Assembly: GCA_038040485.1 (NCBI GenBank)
Contig: JBBPIE010000022.1
Coordinates: forward strand, 51,274-115,273
DNA: 64,000 bases
Direction: 5' to 3'
Source: Onstottus_B arcticum
GTDB taxonomy: Bacteria > Acidobacteriota > Blastocatellia > UBA7656
The notes under the pieces are model-generated. The model saw only the letters and a program-made list of their open reading frames with translations, did not search any database and was not told the origin of the DNA. Made by a program: the position numbers and the translations under genes. Shown here one piece after another: positions 43,691 to 51,369 of this stretch. The first letter of the stretch is position 1, and each line of letters starts with the position of its first letter.

Positions 43691-45739
43691 ATGAAGATCA
43701 GCTACAACTGGCTGGGCGAGCACGTCCCCTTACCGCTGGGGCCGAAGGAACTCGCCGAGCGGCTCACGATGGTGGGCCTTGCCGTCGATTCGATCGAACC
43801 GGCAGGAGACGATCACGTTCTCGAGTTCGATCTCACGTCGAACCGACCCGACTGTCTTTCTCACCTCGGGGTTGCGCGCGAGGCGGCGATCGTGTGCGGC
43901 ACATCGCTCAAGCGCCGAGACGCTTCGCTCGAAGAGAGCGAACCCGGGATCGAAACAGTAACTTCTGTGGAGGTCTTCGCGCCCGATTTGTGTCCGCGAT
44001 TCACCGCGCGAGTCGTTCGCGGTGTTAAGGTCGGCCCTTCACCGAAGTGGCTGGTCGATCGTTTGGAAGCAATCGGCCAGCGTTCGGTCAACAACATCGC
44101 GGACATCACTAACTACGTGATGTTCGAGATGGGCCAGCCTACGCATGCCTTTGATTTGAACCTGCTCCACGAGCGGCGCATTGTCGTCCGGCGTCCGCTT
44201 GCCGGCGAGACGCTGAAGACGCTTGATGGATTCACCCGCGAGCTTTCGGCTGATCATCTGGTGATTTGCGACGCCGATCATGCGGTTGCGGTAGCCGGCG
44301 TGATGGGCGGCGAGGAAACCGAAATCAACGAGCGCACAACTGACGTGCTGATCGAAAGCGCTTACTTTAATCCGGCGTCGATTCGTCAAACGGCCCGCAC
44401 GCTTGGCCTCGACACTGAAGCCTCGTACCGCTTTGCTCGAGGCGCCGACTTCAATGCTCAGCTTCGAGCATCTGCCCGCGTTGCCGGGTTGATCGTTCAG
44501 CTAGCCGGCGGCCAGGTGCTCAAGGGCGCGATCGATGCTTACCCGTCGCCGATCACGCGAGAAGCCGTTGTGCTTCGAGAGTCGCGCGTCGAGCAGCTCA
44601 CGGGTCTGAAGGTGGACATCGCTCGCGCCGCCGAGATTCTGCGCGCACTCGACTTTGAAGTGGGGTTGGTTGCCGGAGAGAAGCGCTTGCACGCCACGCC
44701 TCCTTCGTTTCGCATAGATGTCTCGCGAGAGGAAGACCTTGTCGAAGAAGTTGCGCGGCACACCGGATACGACAAGGTCGCGGTTACGTTGCCGGCGTGG
44801 AGCGGCGAAGGGAAGTACCTCCCGAACGAACGCCGGCGCCGGAGCGTTCGCGCAGCGCTTACCGGTCTCGGCTTTGACGAAGCGTACTCGTTCAGCTTCG
44901 TCAACGGCGAGCGCGACCGGCTGTTCCGGTTAAACGACAAGCCCACTGCGACGCTTGCGAATCCGATCGACTCGAACCAGACCGAGATGCGAGGTTCACT
45001 TATCACCGGTTTGCTCGAAGCCGTTCAGTACAACTTCAATCAAGGCTCGCGCGATCTGAAGCTGTTCGAGATTGGCCGGGTGTTCGAAGCTGGAAAAGAG
45101 AGCGCGCGGCCGGACGAACGGGAGATGCTGGCAGTCGCGATCTCGGGTTCAGCGGTGCGTGATGACTGGCGGGGCGCGCGTGCGGCTGACTTTTACGACT
45201 TGAAGGGGGCGATTGAAACGGTGCTGTCCGCAGTGAACGTCTCAGGCTTTACAATTGAGCGAGCCCGTGTAGAATACCTGCATCCTGGACAGTCGGCGGC
45301 GCTCAGTCGTGAAGGAGAAGAGTTCGCGCGATTCGGTCGCCTGCATCCGCGAGTGGCCTCTATTTACAAGTTCCGCCAGCCTGTTTTCGCGGGCGAGATT
45401 GAGTTTCAGAAGCTTCTCGCGGTTGAAGCCGAAAAGATTCGCTACAGTGCGCTGCCCAGGCTCCCGGCTTCTTCACGCGACGTCTCGATGCTGGTACCCG
45501 CCGCGGTAATGTGGGGCGAGATCGAGAAGGCGGTGCGCGGTCTTGGATTCAGCGAGGTCGCTTCCGTGCAGGTCTTCGACACGTACAAGGGAAAGGGAAT
45601 GCCGGACGGGTTTCACTCGCTGGCGTTTCGCGTTACTTATCGAGGCTTTGGCCGGACGTTGAAAGACGAAGAGGTAGCCGCGATGCACGAGCAAGTCCGG
45701 GGATTGATGACCCAACGCTTCGGCGCTCAACTAAGATAG
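43691..45739 (+). CDS. pheT: Phenylalanyl-tRNA synthetase beta subunit, short form
   Basis: PheT pairs with PheS in an alpha2-beta2 enzyme, edits Tyr-tRNA-Phe and binds tRNA. At 682 residues it is about 110 shorter than the E. coli protein (795). The N-terminus runs from MKISYNWLGEHVPLPLG directly through AGDDHVLEFDLTSNRPDCLSHLGVARE, without the OB-fold tRNA-binding (EMAP-like) domain normally inserted there. B3/4 editing, B5 and the C-terminal FDX-ACB domain (ALPRLPASSRDVSML to MTQRFGAQLR) are intact. Short PheT forms are known in some phyla. An AAGGA box precedes the ATG. Confidence 0.96.
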   Translation: MKISYNWLGEHVPLPLGPKELAERLTMVGLAVDSIEPAGDDHVLEFDLTSNRPDCLSHLGVAREAAIVCGTSLKRRDASLEESEPGIETVTSVEVFAPDLCPRFTARVVRGVKVGPSPKWLVDRLEAIGQRSVNNIADITNYVMFEMGQPTHAFDLNLLHERRIVVRRPLAGETLKTLDGFTRELSADHLVICDADHAVAVAGVMGGEETEINERTTDVLIESAYFNPASIRQTARTLGLDTEASYRFARGADFNAQLRASARVAGLIVQLAGGQVLKGAIDAYPSPITREAVVLRESRVEQLTGLKVDIARAAEILRALDFEVGLVAGEKRLHATPPSFRIDVSREEDLVEEVARHTGYDKVAVTLPAWSGEGKYLPNERRRRSVRAALTGLGFDEAYSFSFVNGERDRLFRLNDKPTATLANPIDSNQTEMRGSLITGLLEAVQYNFNQGSRDLKLFEIGRVFEAGKESARPDEREMLAVAISGSAVRDDWRGARAADFYDLKGAIETVLSAVNVSGFTIERARVEYLHPGQSAALSREGEEFARFGRLHPRVASIYKFRQPVFAGEIEFQKLLAVEAEKIRYSALPRLPASSRDVSMLVPAAVMWGEIEKAVRGLGFSEVASVQVFDTYKGKGMPDGFHSLAFRVTYRGFGRTLKDEEVAAMHEQVRGLMTQRFGAQLR

Positions 45740-45751
45740 CGCTTGGGTGGA

Positions 45752-45823
45752 GGATTTTTGATTCGGGTCTGGGAAAGCCAAACGTGGCAATCCAAAATCC
45801 AAAATCGCAAATCCAAAATCCGG
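45752..45823. repeat. A/T-rich direct and inverted repeats upstream of the coiled-coil gene
   Basis: AATCCAAAATCC (45789-45800) is repeated twice more in slightly altered form up to 45823. It faces GGATTTTTGATT (45752-45763) in inverted orientation. The tract differs sharply in composition from its surroundings. Confidence 0.7.
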
Positions 45824-45834
45824 AGGGGGGTTCG

Positions 45835-46113
45835 GTGAGCGGAAACTACGGTCTCGAGAGATTCTCGCACCTTGAAGACAAGATCTATCGGACGATCGAG
45901 CAGATCAAGCGCGAGCGGCAACAACGCGAGTCGCTTGAACACGACCTTGCCAGTCTTCGCGGCCAGGTGGACAAATTGAGCGGCGAGAAAGAACGGCTCG
46001 AATCGCAGCTTCAGCGGCTGCTCGGCGAGCGTCACAAGCTCAAACACAAAGTCGAAGGGATGCTCGACACCATTGCCAGAATCGACCCTGAGGCGGACGC
46101 AGCGAAAGGCTAG
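45835..46113 (+). CDS. Small coiled-coil protein next to zapA (ZapB-like)
   Basis: The 92-residue protein is almost entirely a coiled-coil, from residue 8 (FSHLEDKIYRTIEQIKRERQ) to about residue 80 (LLGERHKLKHKVEGMLDTI). GTG at 45835 follows a GGAGGGGGG box. Coiled-coil proteins of this size just before zapA recall ZapB, which links ZapA to the chromosome terminus in division. The family match is by architecture and position, not motif. The A/T-rich repeats directly precede it. Longer in-frame starts would run into pheT in another frame and are unlikely. Confidence 0.75.
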   Translation: MSGNYGLERFSHLEDKIYRTIEQIKRERQQRESLEHDLASLRGQVDKLSGEKERLESQLQRLLGERHKLKHKVEGMLDTIARIDPEADAAKG

Positions 46114-46196
46114 CAGGTCTTGACGGCACCGCGAACCTGGCCCGCGGTCTTCAAAGCCTCGCGCGAATATCGCGTTTTTAAGAACCTCGACGAGTT

Positions 46197-46511
46197 ATGG
46201 ATAACAACCCGAGCCCATCCTACAAGGTCGTGATCTACAATCAGACCTACAATCTCCGAAGCGACCACGGAGAAGAGTACATACACGAGCTTGCCGAGTA
46301 TGTGGACAAGCGAATGAACGAGATCGCTCGCGCGAGTATGACCGTGGACTCGCTTCGTGTTGCGATACTTTCGGCGCTTCAAATTGCGGATGAACTCTAT
46401 CAATCCCGCCGGGAGATGAAGGAAGCCGACGACGAGATAGCCGAACGCAGCGGCAAGTACGCCGAGCTCCTCGATCAGTTCTTGAAACCGGAAGTTGCCG
46501 GACCCAAATAG
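46197..46511 (+). CDS. zapA: Cell division protein ZapA
   Basis: ZapA bundles FtsZ filaments in the Z-ring. The 104-residue protein has the N-terminal domain VVIYNQTYNLRSDHGEEYIHELAEYVDKRMNEIAR and the helix DSLRVAILSALQIADELYQSRRE leading to a C-terminal coiled-coil. The length fits. It follows the ZapB-like gene by 83 bases. Placement after pheS-pheT and before other genes is usual in several phyla. Confidence 0.9.
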   Translation: MDNNPSPSYKVVIYNQTYNLRSDHGEEYIHELAEYVDKRMNEIARASMTVDSLRVAILSALQIADELYQSRREMKEADDEIAERSGKYAELLDQFLKPEVAGPK

Positions 46512-46554
46512 CCGACTGGGCTTCGCGTTTCCGCTCTTCAGCCGTTCACCTTCA

Positions 46555-47046
46555 TCACTCTGTTCTAGGGTCGGGTTGAGCGAGAATCGCCTTAGCCTGA
46601 TCCTTACGGTAGCTGCGAATCGCTTCGCGACACTCGGGATGCTTGCCCGCAAGTATTGCCGCGGCAAACAAAGCGGCGTTAATCGCCCCCGGTTTCCCGA
46701 TCGCGAGCGTGCCCACCGGAATTCCCGCCGGCATCTGGACCATGGACAACAACGAGTCCAATCCCTTCAGCGATTTTGACTCCATCGGCACGCCCAGCAC
46801 CGGCAGCAAAGTCTTTGCCGCGGCAACGCCTGCAAGATGTGCAGCCCCGCCTGCCGCAGCGATTATGACTTCAAGCCCGCGTTGCTCAGCCGACTCGACG
46901 TACGCAAACAACTCGTCTGGAGTGCGGTGAGCTGACAACACCCGCACTTCAAACCCAACGCCCAGTGACTCTAGTGTCTGTGCCGCGTGAGACATCGTAT
47001 CCCAATCAGACTTAGAACCCATTATTATTCCGACCAAAGGCTGCAT
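46555..47046 (-). CDS. purE: N5-carboxyaminoimidazole ribonucleotide mutase PurE
   Basis: PurE converts N5-CAIR to CAIR in purine synthesis. The 163-residue protein has the class I signature VGIIMGSKSDWDTM, SAHRTPDELFAYVE, VIIAAAGGAAHLAGVAA and SLLSMVQMPAGIPVGTLAIGKPGAINAALFA. Catalytic Ser, Asp and His are all present. The ATG at 47046 has AAAGGA upstream. purK is not adjacent, so the gene stands alone here. It converges with zapA. Confidence 0.96.
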   Translation of the reverse strand: MQPLVGIIMGSKSDWDTMSHAAQTLESLGVGFEVRVLSAHRTPDELFAYVESAEQRGLEVIIAAAGGAAHLAGVAAAKTLLPVLGVPMESKSLKGLDSLLSMVQMPAGIPVGTLAIGKPGAINAALFAAAILAGKHPECREAIRSYRKDQAKAILAQPDPRTE

Positions 47047-47180
47047 GCTGTTTTGTCCTTTCAAGCGAGCGCCGAGCTCTTCGAGAATTTGGAGCAGTGA
47101 TTATAGCCGCGATGCGATAACAAGCAAATCGGCTCGCCGGGGTTAACCATACGAGTTCGCTGCTTGACCGTAAAGAAGGC

Positions 47181-48125
47181 GTGACGGAGAATGCCCGTGG
47201 TATGTCGAAGAAGATCATCGAGGACGCCGCAGAGATTACGGCGCAGTTGGAAGAGCAGTTGAAGTTCTATCGCGACATCGGGATCAGCGATCTGGGCGGT
47301 TCGGCTCGGGCCACTACAGAAGCGGCTTCTGGAGCCGATTTCGCGCCGCGTCCTTCGCGAGCACTCGATTCATCTGCCGTAGCATCGAGTGCTTCGGAAG
47401 CGGTGCGTGAGACTAATCCGCCTCCAGCAGACCAACTTGCGACGCAATCTGAAATGCCGCACCTCGGCCAGGCGGCGTTGTTCGGCGACGTCCGCAGCGA
47501 GGCTGGCAGCTCGCGCTCCAAGAGCCAGTCGCTTCCGGTGCTCGAGGCGCGAGACGCGTCCTTGGAAGCGATTCGTGAAGACATCGGCGATTGCACGCGT
47601 TGCAAGCTTCACGAGCAGCGCAAGAACATCGTCTTCGGCGAAGGAAACCCTCAAGCGAAACTCGTTTTCATTGGCGAAGGCCCGGGCGCGGAAGAAGACG
47701 CGACAGGCCGTCCGTTCGTCGGGCGCGCCGGCCAGTTGCTCGACAAGATAATCGCGGCCATCGGACTGAAACGCGAAGAGGTCTACATAGCCAACGTCGT
47801 CAAATGCCGCCCGCCTGGAAATCGGCCGCCCGAGAGAGACGAAGTCGAGATGTGCGAGCAGTTCCTCTTCAGGCAGATCGCGTTGATAAAGCCCAAGGTC
47901 ATTGTCGCGCTGGGTGGGCCGGCCTTTCAGTGTCTGATGAGAACTCGCGAATCGATCTCAAGAGCGCGAGGTGAATGGCGTGACTTGAACGGAGTGAAGC
48001 TGATGCCTACGTTCCATCCGGCCTTTTTGCTGCGCTCGCCCGACAAGAAACGTGAAGTCTGGGATGACATGAAAAAGGTGCGTGACTATCTGAACGAGCC
48101 GGGAGACCCAGTGTCGCAGGCGTGA
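47181..48125 (+). CDS. Type 4 (4Fe-4S) uracil-DNA glycosylase
   Basis: The enzyme removes uracil from DNA. The 314-residue protein has a long, Ser/Ala-rich N-terminal extension (residues 1-130) of low complexity. The UDG4 core follows: DIGDCTRCKLHEQRKNIVFGEG with two cluster Cys, FIGEGPGAEEDATGRPFVGRAGQLLD, and IANVVKCRPPGNRPPERDEVEMCEQF with the other two Cys. The C-terminal motif MPTFHPAFLLRSP is conserved. The start is uncertain: GTG at 47181, or ATG at 47202 seven codons later. The extension resembles that of other acidobacterial UDG4 proteins and may be disordered. Confidence 0.93.
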   Translation: MTENARGMSKKIIEDAAEITAQLEEQLKFYRDIGISDLGGSARATTEAASGADFAPRPSRALDSSAVASSASEAVRETNPPPADQLATQSEMPHLGQAALFGDVRSEAGSSRSKSQSLPVLEARDASLEAIREDIGDCTRCKLHEQRKNIVFGEGNPQAKLVFIGEGPGAEEDATGRPFVGRAGQLLDKIIAAIGLKREEVYIANVVKCRPPGNRPPERDEVEMCEQFLFRQIALIKPKVIVALGGPAFQCLMRTRESISRARGEWRDLNGVKLMPTFHPAFLLRSPDKKREVWDDMKKVRDYLNEPGDPVSQA

Positions 48126-48156
48126 ATCACGGAGCGGAAGACAGCAGGCGCCGCCC

Positions 48157-48498
48157 TTAGGCGAGCGGCGCGTGAACCTGAGCCGTCGAAGCGCGCATCC
48201 TCAAAAAACAATCGCGGCAATAAACGGGACGCCCCTGGGTCGGCTTGAACGGGACAGTGGTTTCTATCCCACACAACGCGCAGCGGACTGTCACTTCAAC
48301 CCGCTCGCGAGGGAAGGGCTGACCGAAGGCGTGGATGTTGGCGGCGATGCGGTCGTTCTTCCTGCTCTTGCATGGCTTGCAGCGTTTAGGTTCGTTCTTG
48401 AGACCCTTGTCCGCAAAAAAGAGCTGCTCTCCTGCGGTGAAGATGAACTCCTCTTCGCAGTCAATACATCGCAGCACCTTATCGTTGTACTCGTCCAC
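48157..48498 (-). CDS. CxxC-x17-CxxC zinc-ribbon protein
   Basis: The 113-residue protein has two zinc-ribbon modules. The first is LRCIDCEEEFIFTAGEQLFF with KRCKPCKSRK. The second begins VRCALCGIETTVPF and ends YCRDC; the spacing between its CxxC pairs is exactly 17, which defines a known small family. The function is unknown; RNA or protein binding is typical of such ribbons. GTG at 48498 has AGGAGG 7 bases upstream; longer frames lack a family match. It converges with the UDG gene. Confidence 0.88.
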   Translation of the reverse strand: MDEYNDKVLRCIDCEEEFIFTAGEQLFFADKGLKNEPKRCKPCKSRKNDRIAANIHAFGQPFPRERVEVTVRCALCGIETTVPFKPTQGRPVYCRDCFLRMRASTAQVHAPLA

Positions 48499-48887
48499 TT
48501 GTCGGCCTCCTATGCTAGTTCGGGGCGGCAGTCCGCGCGACAAAGCGCACACCGGTGCGCGCGGAAATGTGTAGAACGTTTTCAGTGAATCGTCGGCAGA
48601 CGCGCTACAAGCTTCGTGAAGGCCGCGACCCGATCAAACCAATCAGAACTCGGTTTGACCAACCTGCTGATGAGCGAGGGCGCTGACTGCCCAAAATAGT
48701 GCAAGATATGAAACCAACCTAAGCGGCTGCCTGCCATTATCGCCTTATTTGAAGGGCTGTCAAGCAGTTTGTAGCCGACCCAGGCTGCGCCTCGCTGCTG
48801 TTTGTTGCCGCCGATTAGCTGCGCCCGCACGAAGGATCTCAGCACCGAATCAACCATACACTCCGTCGCGCCTGGCGGCCTTTATTA
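48499..48887. other. Intergenic region with a doubtful small frame
   Basis: A minus-strand frame at 48582-48857 could encode 91 residues (MVDSVLRSFVRAQLIGG onward). It has GGAG too close to the ATG and no recognised motif. I regard it as unproven. Nothing else is visible in the gap. Confidence 0.35.
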
Positions 48888-48916
48888 TTGACTTGCCTTT
48901 GCGAGTTTGGTACTTT
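48888..48916 (+). promoter_or_regulatory. Promoter of the exported FlgT-like gene
   Basis: TTGACT (48888-48893), a 17-base gap and TACTTT (48911-48916). The start would be near 48923, giving a leader of about 68 bases with AAGGAG before the ATG. Confidence 0.65.
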
Positions 48917-48990
48917 CGGGCCAGTCGAGCCAACCCTGCCCCTAGCAGCAACCCCGGCTAGATCCCCACCACTTCCCCAAGGAGAAGCCC

Positions 48991-49914
48991 ATGAGAGGTA
49001 AAGCCCGTTTGGCCATCGCGTTGATCGCCGTTTTTCTCGCGTCCGCATGGCAAGTAGTTTCAGCTCAGCAGCCAAAGACGGAATCGTCAGACCCGGTCGC
49101 AAAGAGGTCGGACCTCTACTGCACAGGCTTCATCGCTCAAGCCGCGCCTCGCGAGGACCTGCAAGTTATAGGCGCCGAATCGGAGAACACGAAGGCCACG
49201 TTCGCCCAGGGTGATGTAGTCTTTCTCAACCACGGACGCGGCGCCGGTGTGCAGCCGGGCGCGGTTTACTTCGTCATTCGTCCAATCGGCGAAGTGCAGC
49301 ACCCGTTTACCAAAAAGAGGCTGGGCTACTACGTTCGAGAGTTGGGCTTGCTGAGGGTGATCGAGGTTCAAGACCAGACCTCGACGGCCGAGATAACCGT
49401 CTCGTGCGACACGATCGAGTTCGGCGACCTGCTTAAACCTTATCAGGAGTACGGGGCACCCGGACCACGCGACGCGCGGCCGCTTCCCCGCTACAGCGAG
49501 GGAGCAGGTGGAACCAAAGGTCAAATCGTAATGGCGCCCGGATACCACGAGAATCTCTCAGCCAACCGCGTAGTCTTTCTGGATCTGGGCAATGACGACA
49601 GCGTCCACGCCGGCGACTATTTCACCATTTATAGAGAGATCGGCGCGCGCGAAGGCGTCACAAATACTCCGGAGGACAACGTCGTCAATCGTCGAAGCGA
49701 CGGCTACGAGAGCGAGCGTTACCGCGGCGGGGACATATCGGTTCAGGCTACTCGGTCTCTTCGCAAGGACGTGCTGCAACAGCGTCCTCCGATCCCACGC
49801 AAAGTTCTAGGCGAGCTGATCGTGATCAAGGTCGAGAAGAACACTGCGGTCGCAATGATTACTCGGACGATCGCGGAGATAAACATAGGCGATTGGGTAG
49901 AACGCGCAAACTGA
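48991..49914 (+). CDS. Exported protein with two FlgT-C-like beta domains
   Basis: The 307-residue protein has a signal peptide (ARLAIALIAVFLASAWQVVSAQ). Two related beta domains follow. The first has FAQGDVVFLNHGRGAGVQPGAVYFVIRPIGEV, the second VVFLDLGNDDSVHAGDYFTIYREIG and LGELIVIKVEKNTAVAMITRT. The pattern of a -GD- or -AGDYF- turn resembles the C-terminal domain of flagellar assembly protein FlgT and related beta-repeat proteins of acidobacteria. No flagellar genes are near, so a flagellar role is not implied. Function unknown. Confidence 0.7.
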   Translation: MRGKARLAIALIAVFLASAWQVVSAQQPKTESSDPVAKRSDLYCTGFIAQAAPREDLQVIGAESENTKATFAQGDVVFLNHGRGAGVQPGAVYFVIRPIGEVQHPFTKKRLGYYVRELGLLRVIEVQDQTSTAEITVSCDTIEFGDLLKPYQEYGAPGPRDARPLPRYSEGAGGTKGQIVMAPGYHENLSANRVVFLDLGNDDSVHAGDYFTIYREIGAREGVTNTPEDNVVNRRSDGYESERYRGGDISVQATRSLRKDVLQQRPPIPRKVLGELIVIKVEKNTAVAMITRTIAEINIGDWVERAN

Positions 49915-49926
49915 GACAGACGTAAC

Positions 49927-49970
49927 GGGTCAGAAGCGAACCGCTTTATCCCGGTCTTCGCTTTTGACCC
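49927..49970 (+). terminator. Long hairpin after the exported gene
   Basis: GGGTCAGAAGCGAA (49927-49940) pairs with TTCGCTTTTGACCC (49957-49970) with one G-T pair, across 16 bases. It lies 13 bases after the stop. It lacks a good T tract, so a terminator is probable but not certain. Confidence 0.5.
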
Positions 49971-50147
49971 ATTTGACGCCGTGCGACGCCGGCGCAATTG
50001 GGACAGGGACTTCGACCTCAGCGGCTCTCGCCCCGTCGCACCTTCAGACCGCACAGAAGTGATATACGCCTACCTTCTAAACTTTTAGGCGCTGATCGCG
50101 CCGTCCTTTTTTCCAAACACGCATCTTCGTTTGCTCAATGAAATCGC

Positions 50148-50175
50148 TTGCACACGCTTGGCCAACGAATATAAT
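50148..50175 (+). promoter_or_regulatory. Strong promoter of the next exported gene
   Basis: TTGCAC (50148-50153), a 16-base gap and a perfect TATAAT (50170-50175). Transcription would start near 50182, about 50 bases before the ATG at 50231. Confidence 0.7.
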
Positions 50176-50230
50176 CTGCACATTGAATATAGCGATGAGC
50201 ATCAAGCTTCGAATCGAGGGAGACCGCAAA

Positions 50231-51301
50231 ATGATCCGAAATCAAATAGTCTGCGCGCTTGCGATAATCTGCCTACTTGCCAGCTTGGCCGTAGTCGCGC
50301 CCGCCCGAGCTTATCTTGCGACCCAGAGCGACGACAAAGCAGACAAACCGAAAAAGAACAAAACCGGCGACGAAAAGAAAGATAAAAAGGACAAGAAGAA
50401 AGACGACCAGAAGACGGACAAGGCGGATGCCGGAGCCGGGCGACCAGTACTATGGGAAGAGCCGGCCGACATCGAGAGCCGAGATCTCTTTAACGGTCCG
50501 GGCGGCGCGGAGGGTGCGCCTGATCCAAAAGGCAAATTCACTTTCGTGGAGCGCTCGAAGTCGGGTACTTCCGAGAAAATCAATGTGACCGACGACAAGG
50601 GCCGCAAGTGGCAGGTCAAGTTTGGCCCCGAAGCGAGACCGGCGCCGACCGCATCGCGTATCGTCTGGGCGGCGGGCTATCACGTTGACACCGACTATTT
50701 CGTCAAGAAGGCCCACATCGAGGGTAGAGGCGGGTTTGATGTTTGGGATGTGCGCTTCAAGGCTAGAGACGACGGTTTCAAGGAAGTCGGAATCTGGTCG
50801 TGGCATTCCAATCCTCTGAATGCGCGCGAGCTTCAGGGTTTGAAAGTCCTGATGGCGCTGCTCAACAACTGGGACCTGAAGGAAGACAACAACAAGATCG
50901 TGCGCCCGTCGAAGAAGAGCGGCGGTGACAAGAACGAGCTGATTTACTATGTCTCGGATCTGGGCGGCACGCTGGGCAAAACCGGATCTCCTTTCCGCAA
51001 GATCCCGGGCTTCGCGAACGCCCCCGCTGGGACCAAAGGTGAAGCGGGAGACTATGCCGACCAGGTTTTCGTCACGGGTGTTAGCAACGGCCAGGTCGTG
51101 TTCTACTACAAAGGCAAGGATCCGGAGGCGCTTGAAGGTGTCACGGTCGAGAACGCGCGCTGGATGGGGAATCTGCTGGGACGGCTTTCGGACAAGCAGT
51201 TGTCGGATGCGTTTCGCGCCGGCGGATTCAGCGATTGGGAGGTGACGACTTACGTTCGGGCAGTGCGCGCGCGCATCAATGAGCTCAAAAATTTGAAATA
51301 A
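50231..51301 (+). CDS. Exported protein with Lys/Asp-rich linker, unknown function
   Basis: The 356-residue protein has a signal peptide (MIRNQIVCALAIICLLASLAVVAPARA). A strongly charged linker of Lys, Asp and Glu follows (residues 33-70). The globular part starts near PVLWEEPADIESRDLFNGPGGAEG and includes DDKGRKWQVKFGPEARPAPTASRIVWAAGYHVDTDYFV and IWSWHSNPLNARELQGLKVLMALLNNWDLKEDN. The last motif recalls kinase-like regions (NWDLKEDN), but no full kinase set is visible. The ATG has GGGAG 8 bases upstream. The tail has VENARWMGNLLGRLSDKQLSDAFRAG. Function unknown. Confidence 0.7.
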   Translation: MIRNQIVCALAIICLLASLAVVAPARAYLATQSDDKADKPKKNKTGDEKKDKKDKKKDDQKTDKADAGAGRPVLWEEPADIESRDLFNGPGGAEGAPDPKGKFTFVERSKSGTSEKINVTDDKGRKWQVKFGPEARPAPTASRIVWAAGYHVDTDYFVKKAHIEGRGGFDVWDVRFKARDDGFKEVGIWSWHSNPLNARELQGLKVLMALLNNWDLKEDNNKIVRPSKKSGGDKNELIYYVSDLGGTLGKTGSPFRKIPGFANAPAGTKGEAGDYADQVFVTGVSNGQVVFYYKGKDPEALEGVTVENARWMGNLLGRLSDKQLSDAFRAGGFSDWEVTTYVRAVRARINELKNLK

Positions 51302-51329
51302 ACTCCGCTCGGCGATCGTGGTTGTAAAC

Positions 51330-51354
51330 AAGGGCGGCCTCGGGGCCGCCCTTT
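51330..51354. terminator. Terminator between convergent genes
   Basis: AAGGGCGGCC and GGCCGCCCTT are perfect 10-base arms with loop TCGGG or TCGG, followed by TTT on the plus strand and a T-rich run on the minus strand. It probably ends transcription from both sides. Confidence 0.8.
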
Positions 51355-51369
51355 TCTCGTTGGCATCCG

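Noticed and set aside
46114..46196. 6S RNA near zapA
   Set aside because: 6S RNA is often beside zapA in other groups, but only 83 bases lie before zapA here and purE follows closely after it.
48582..48857. 91-residue minus-strand protein
   Set aside because: Ribosome site too close to the ATG and no family signal. Left open, not called.
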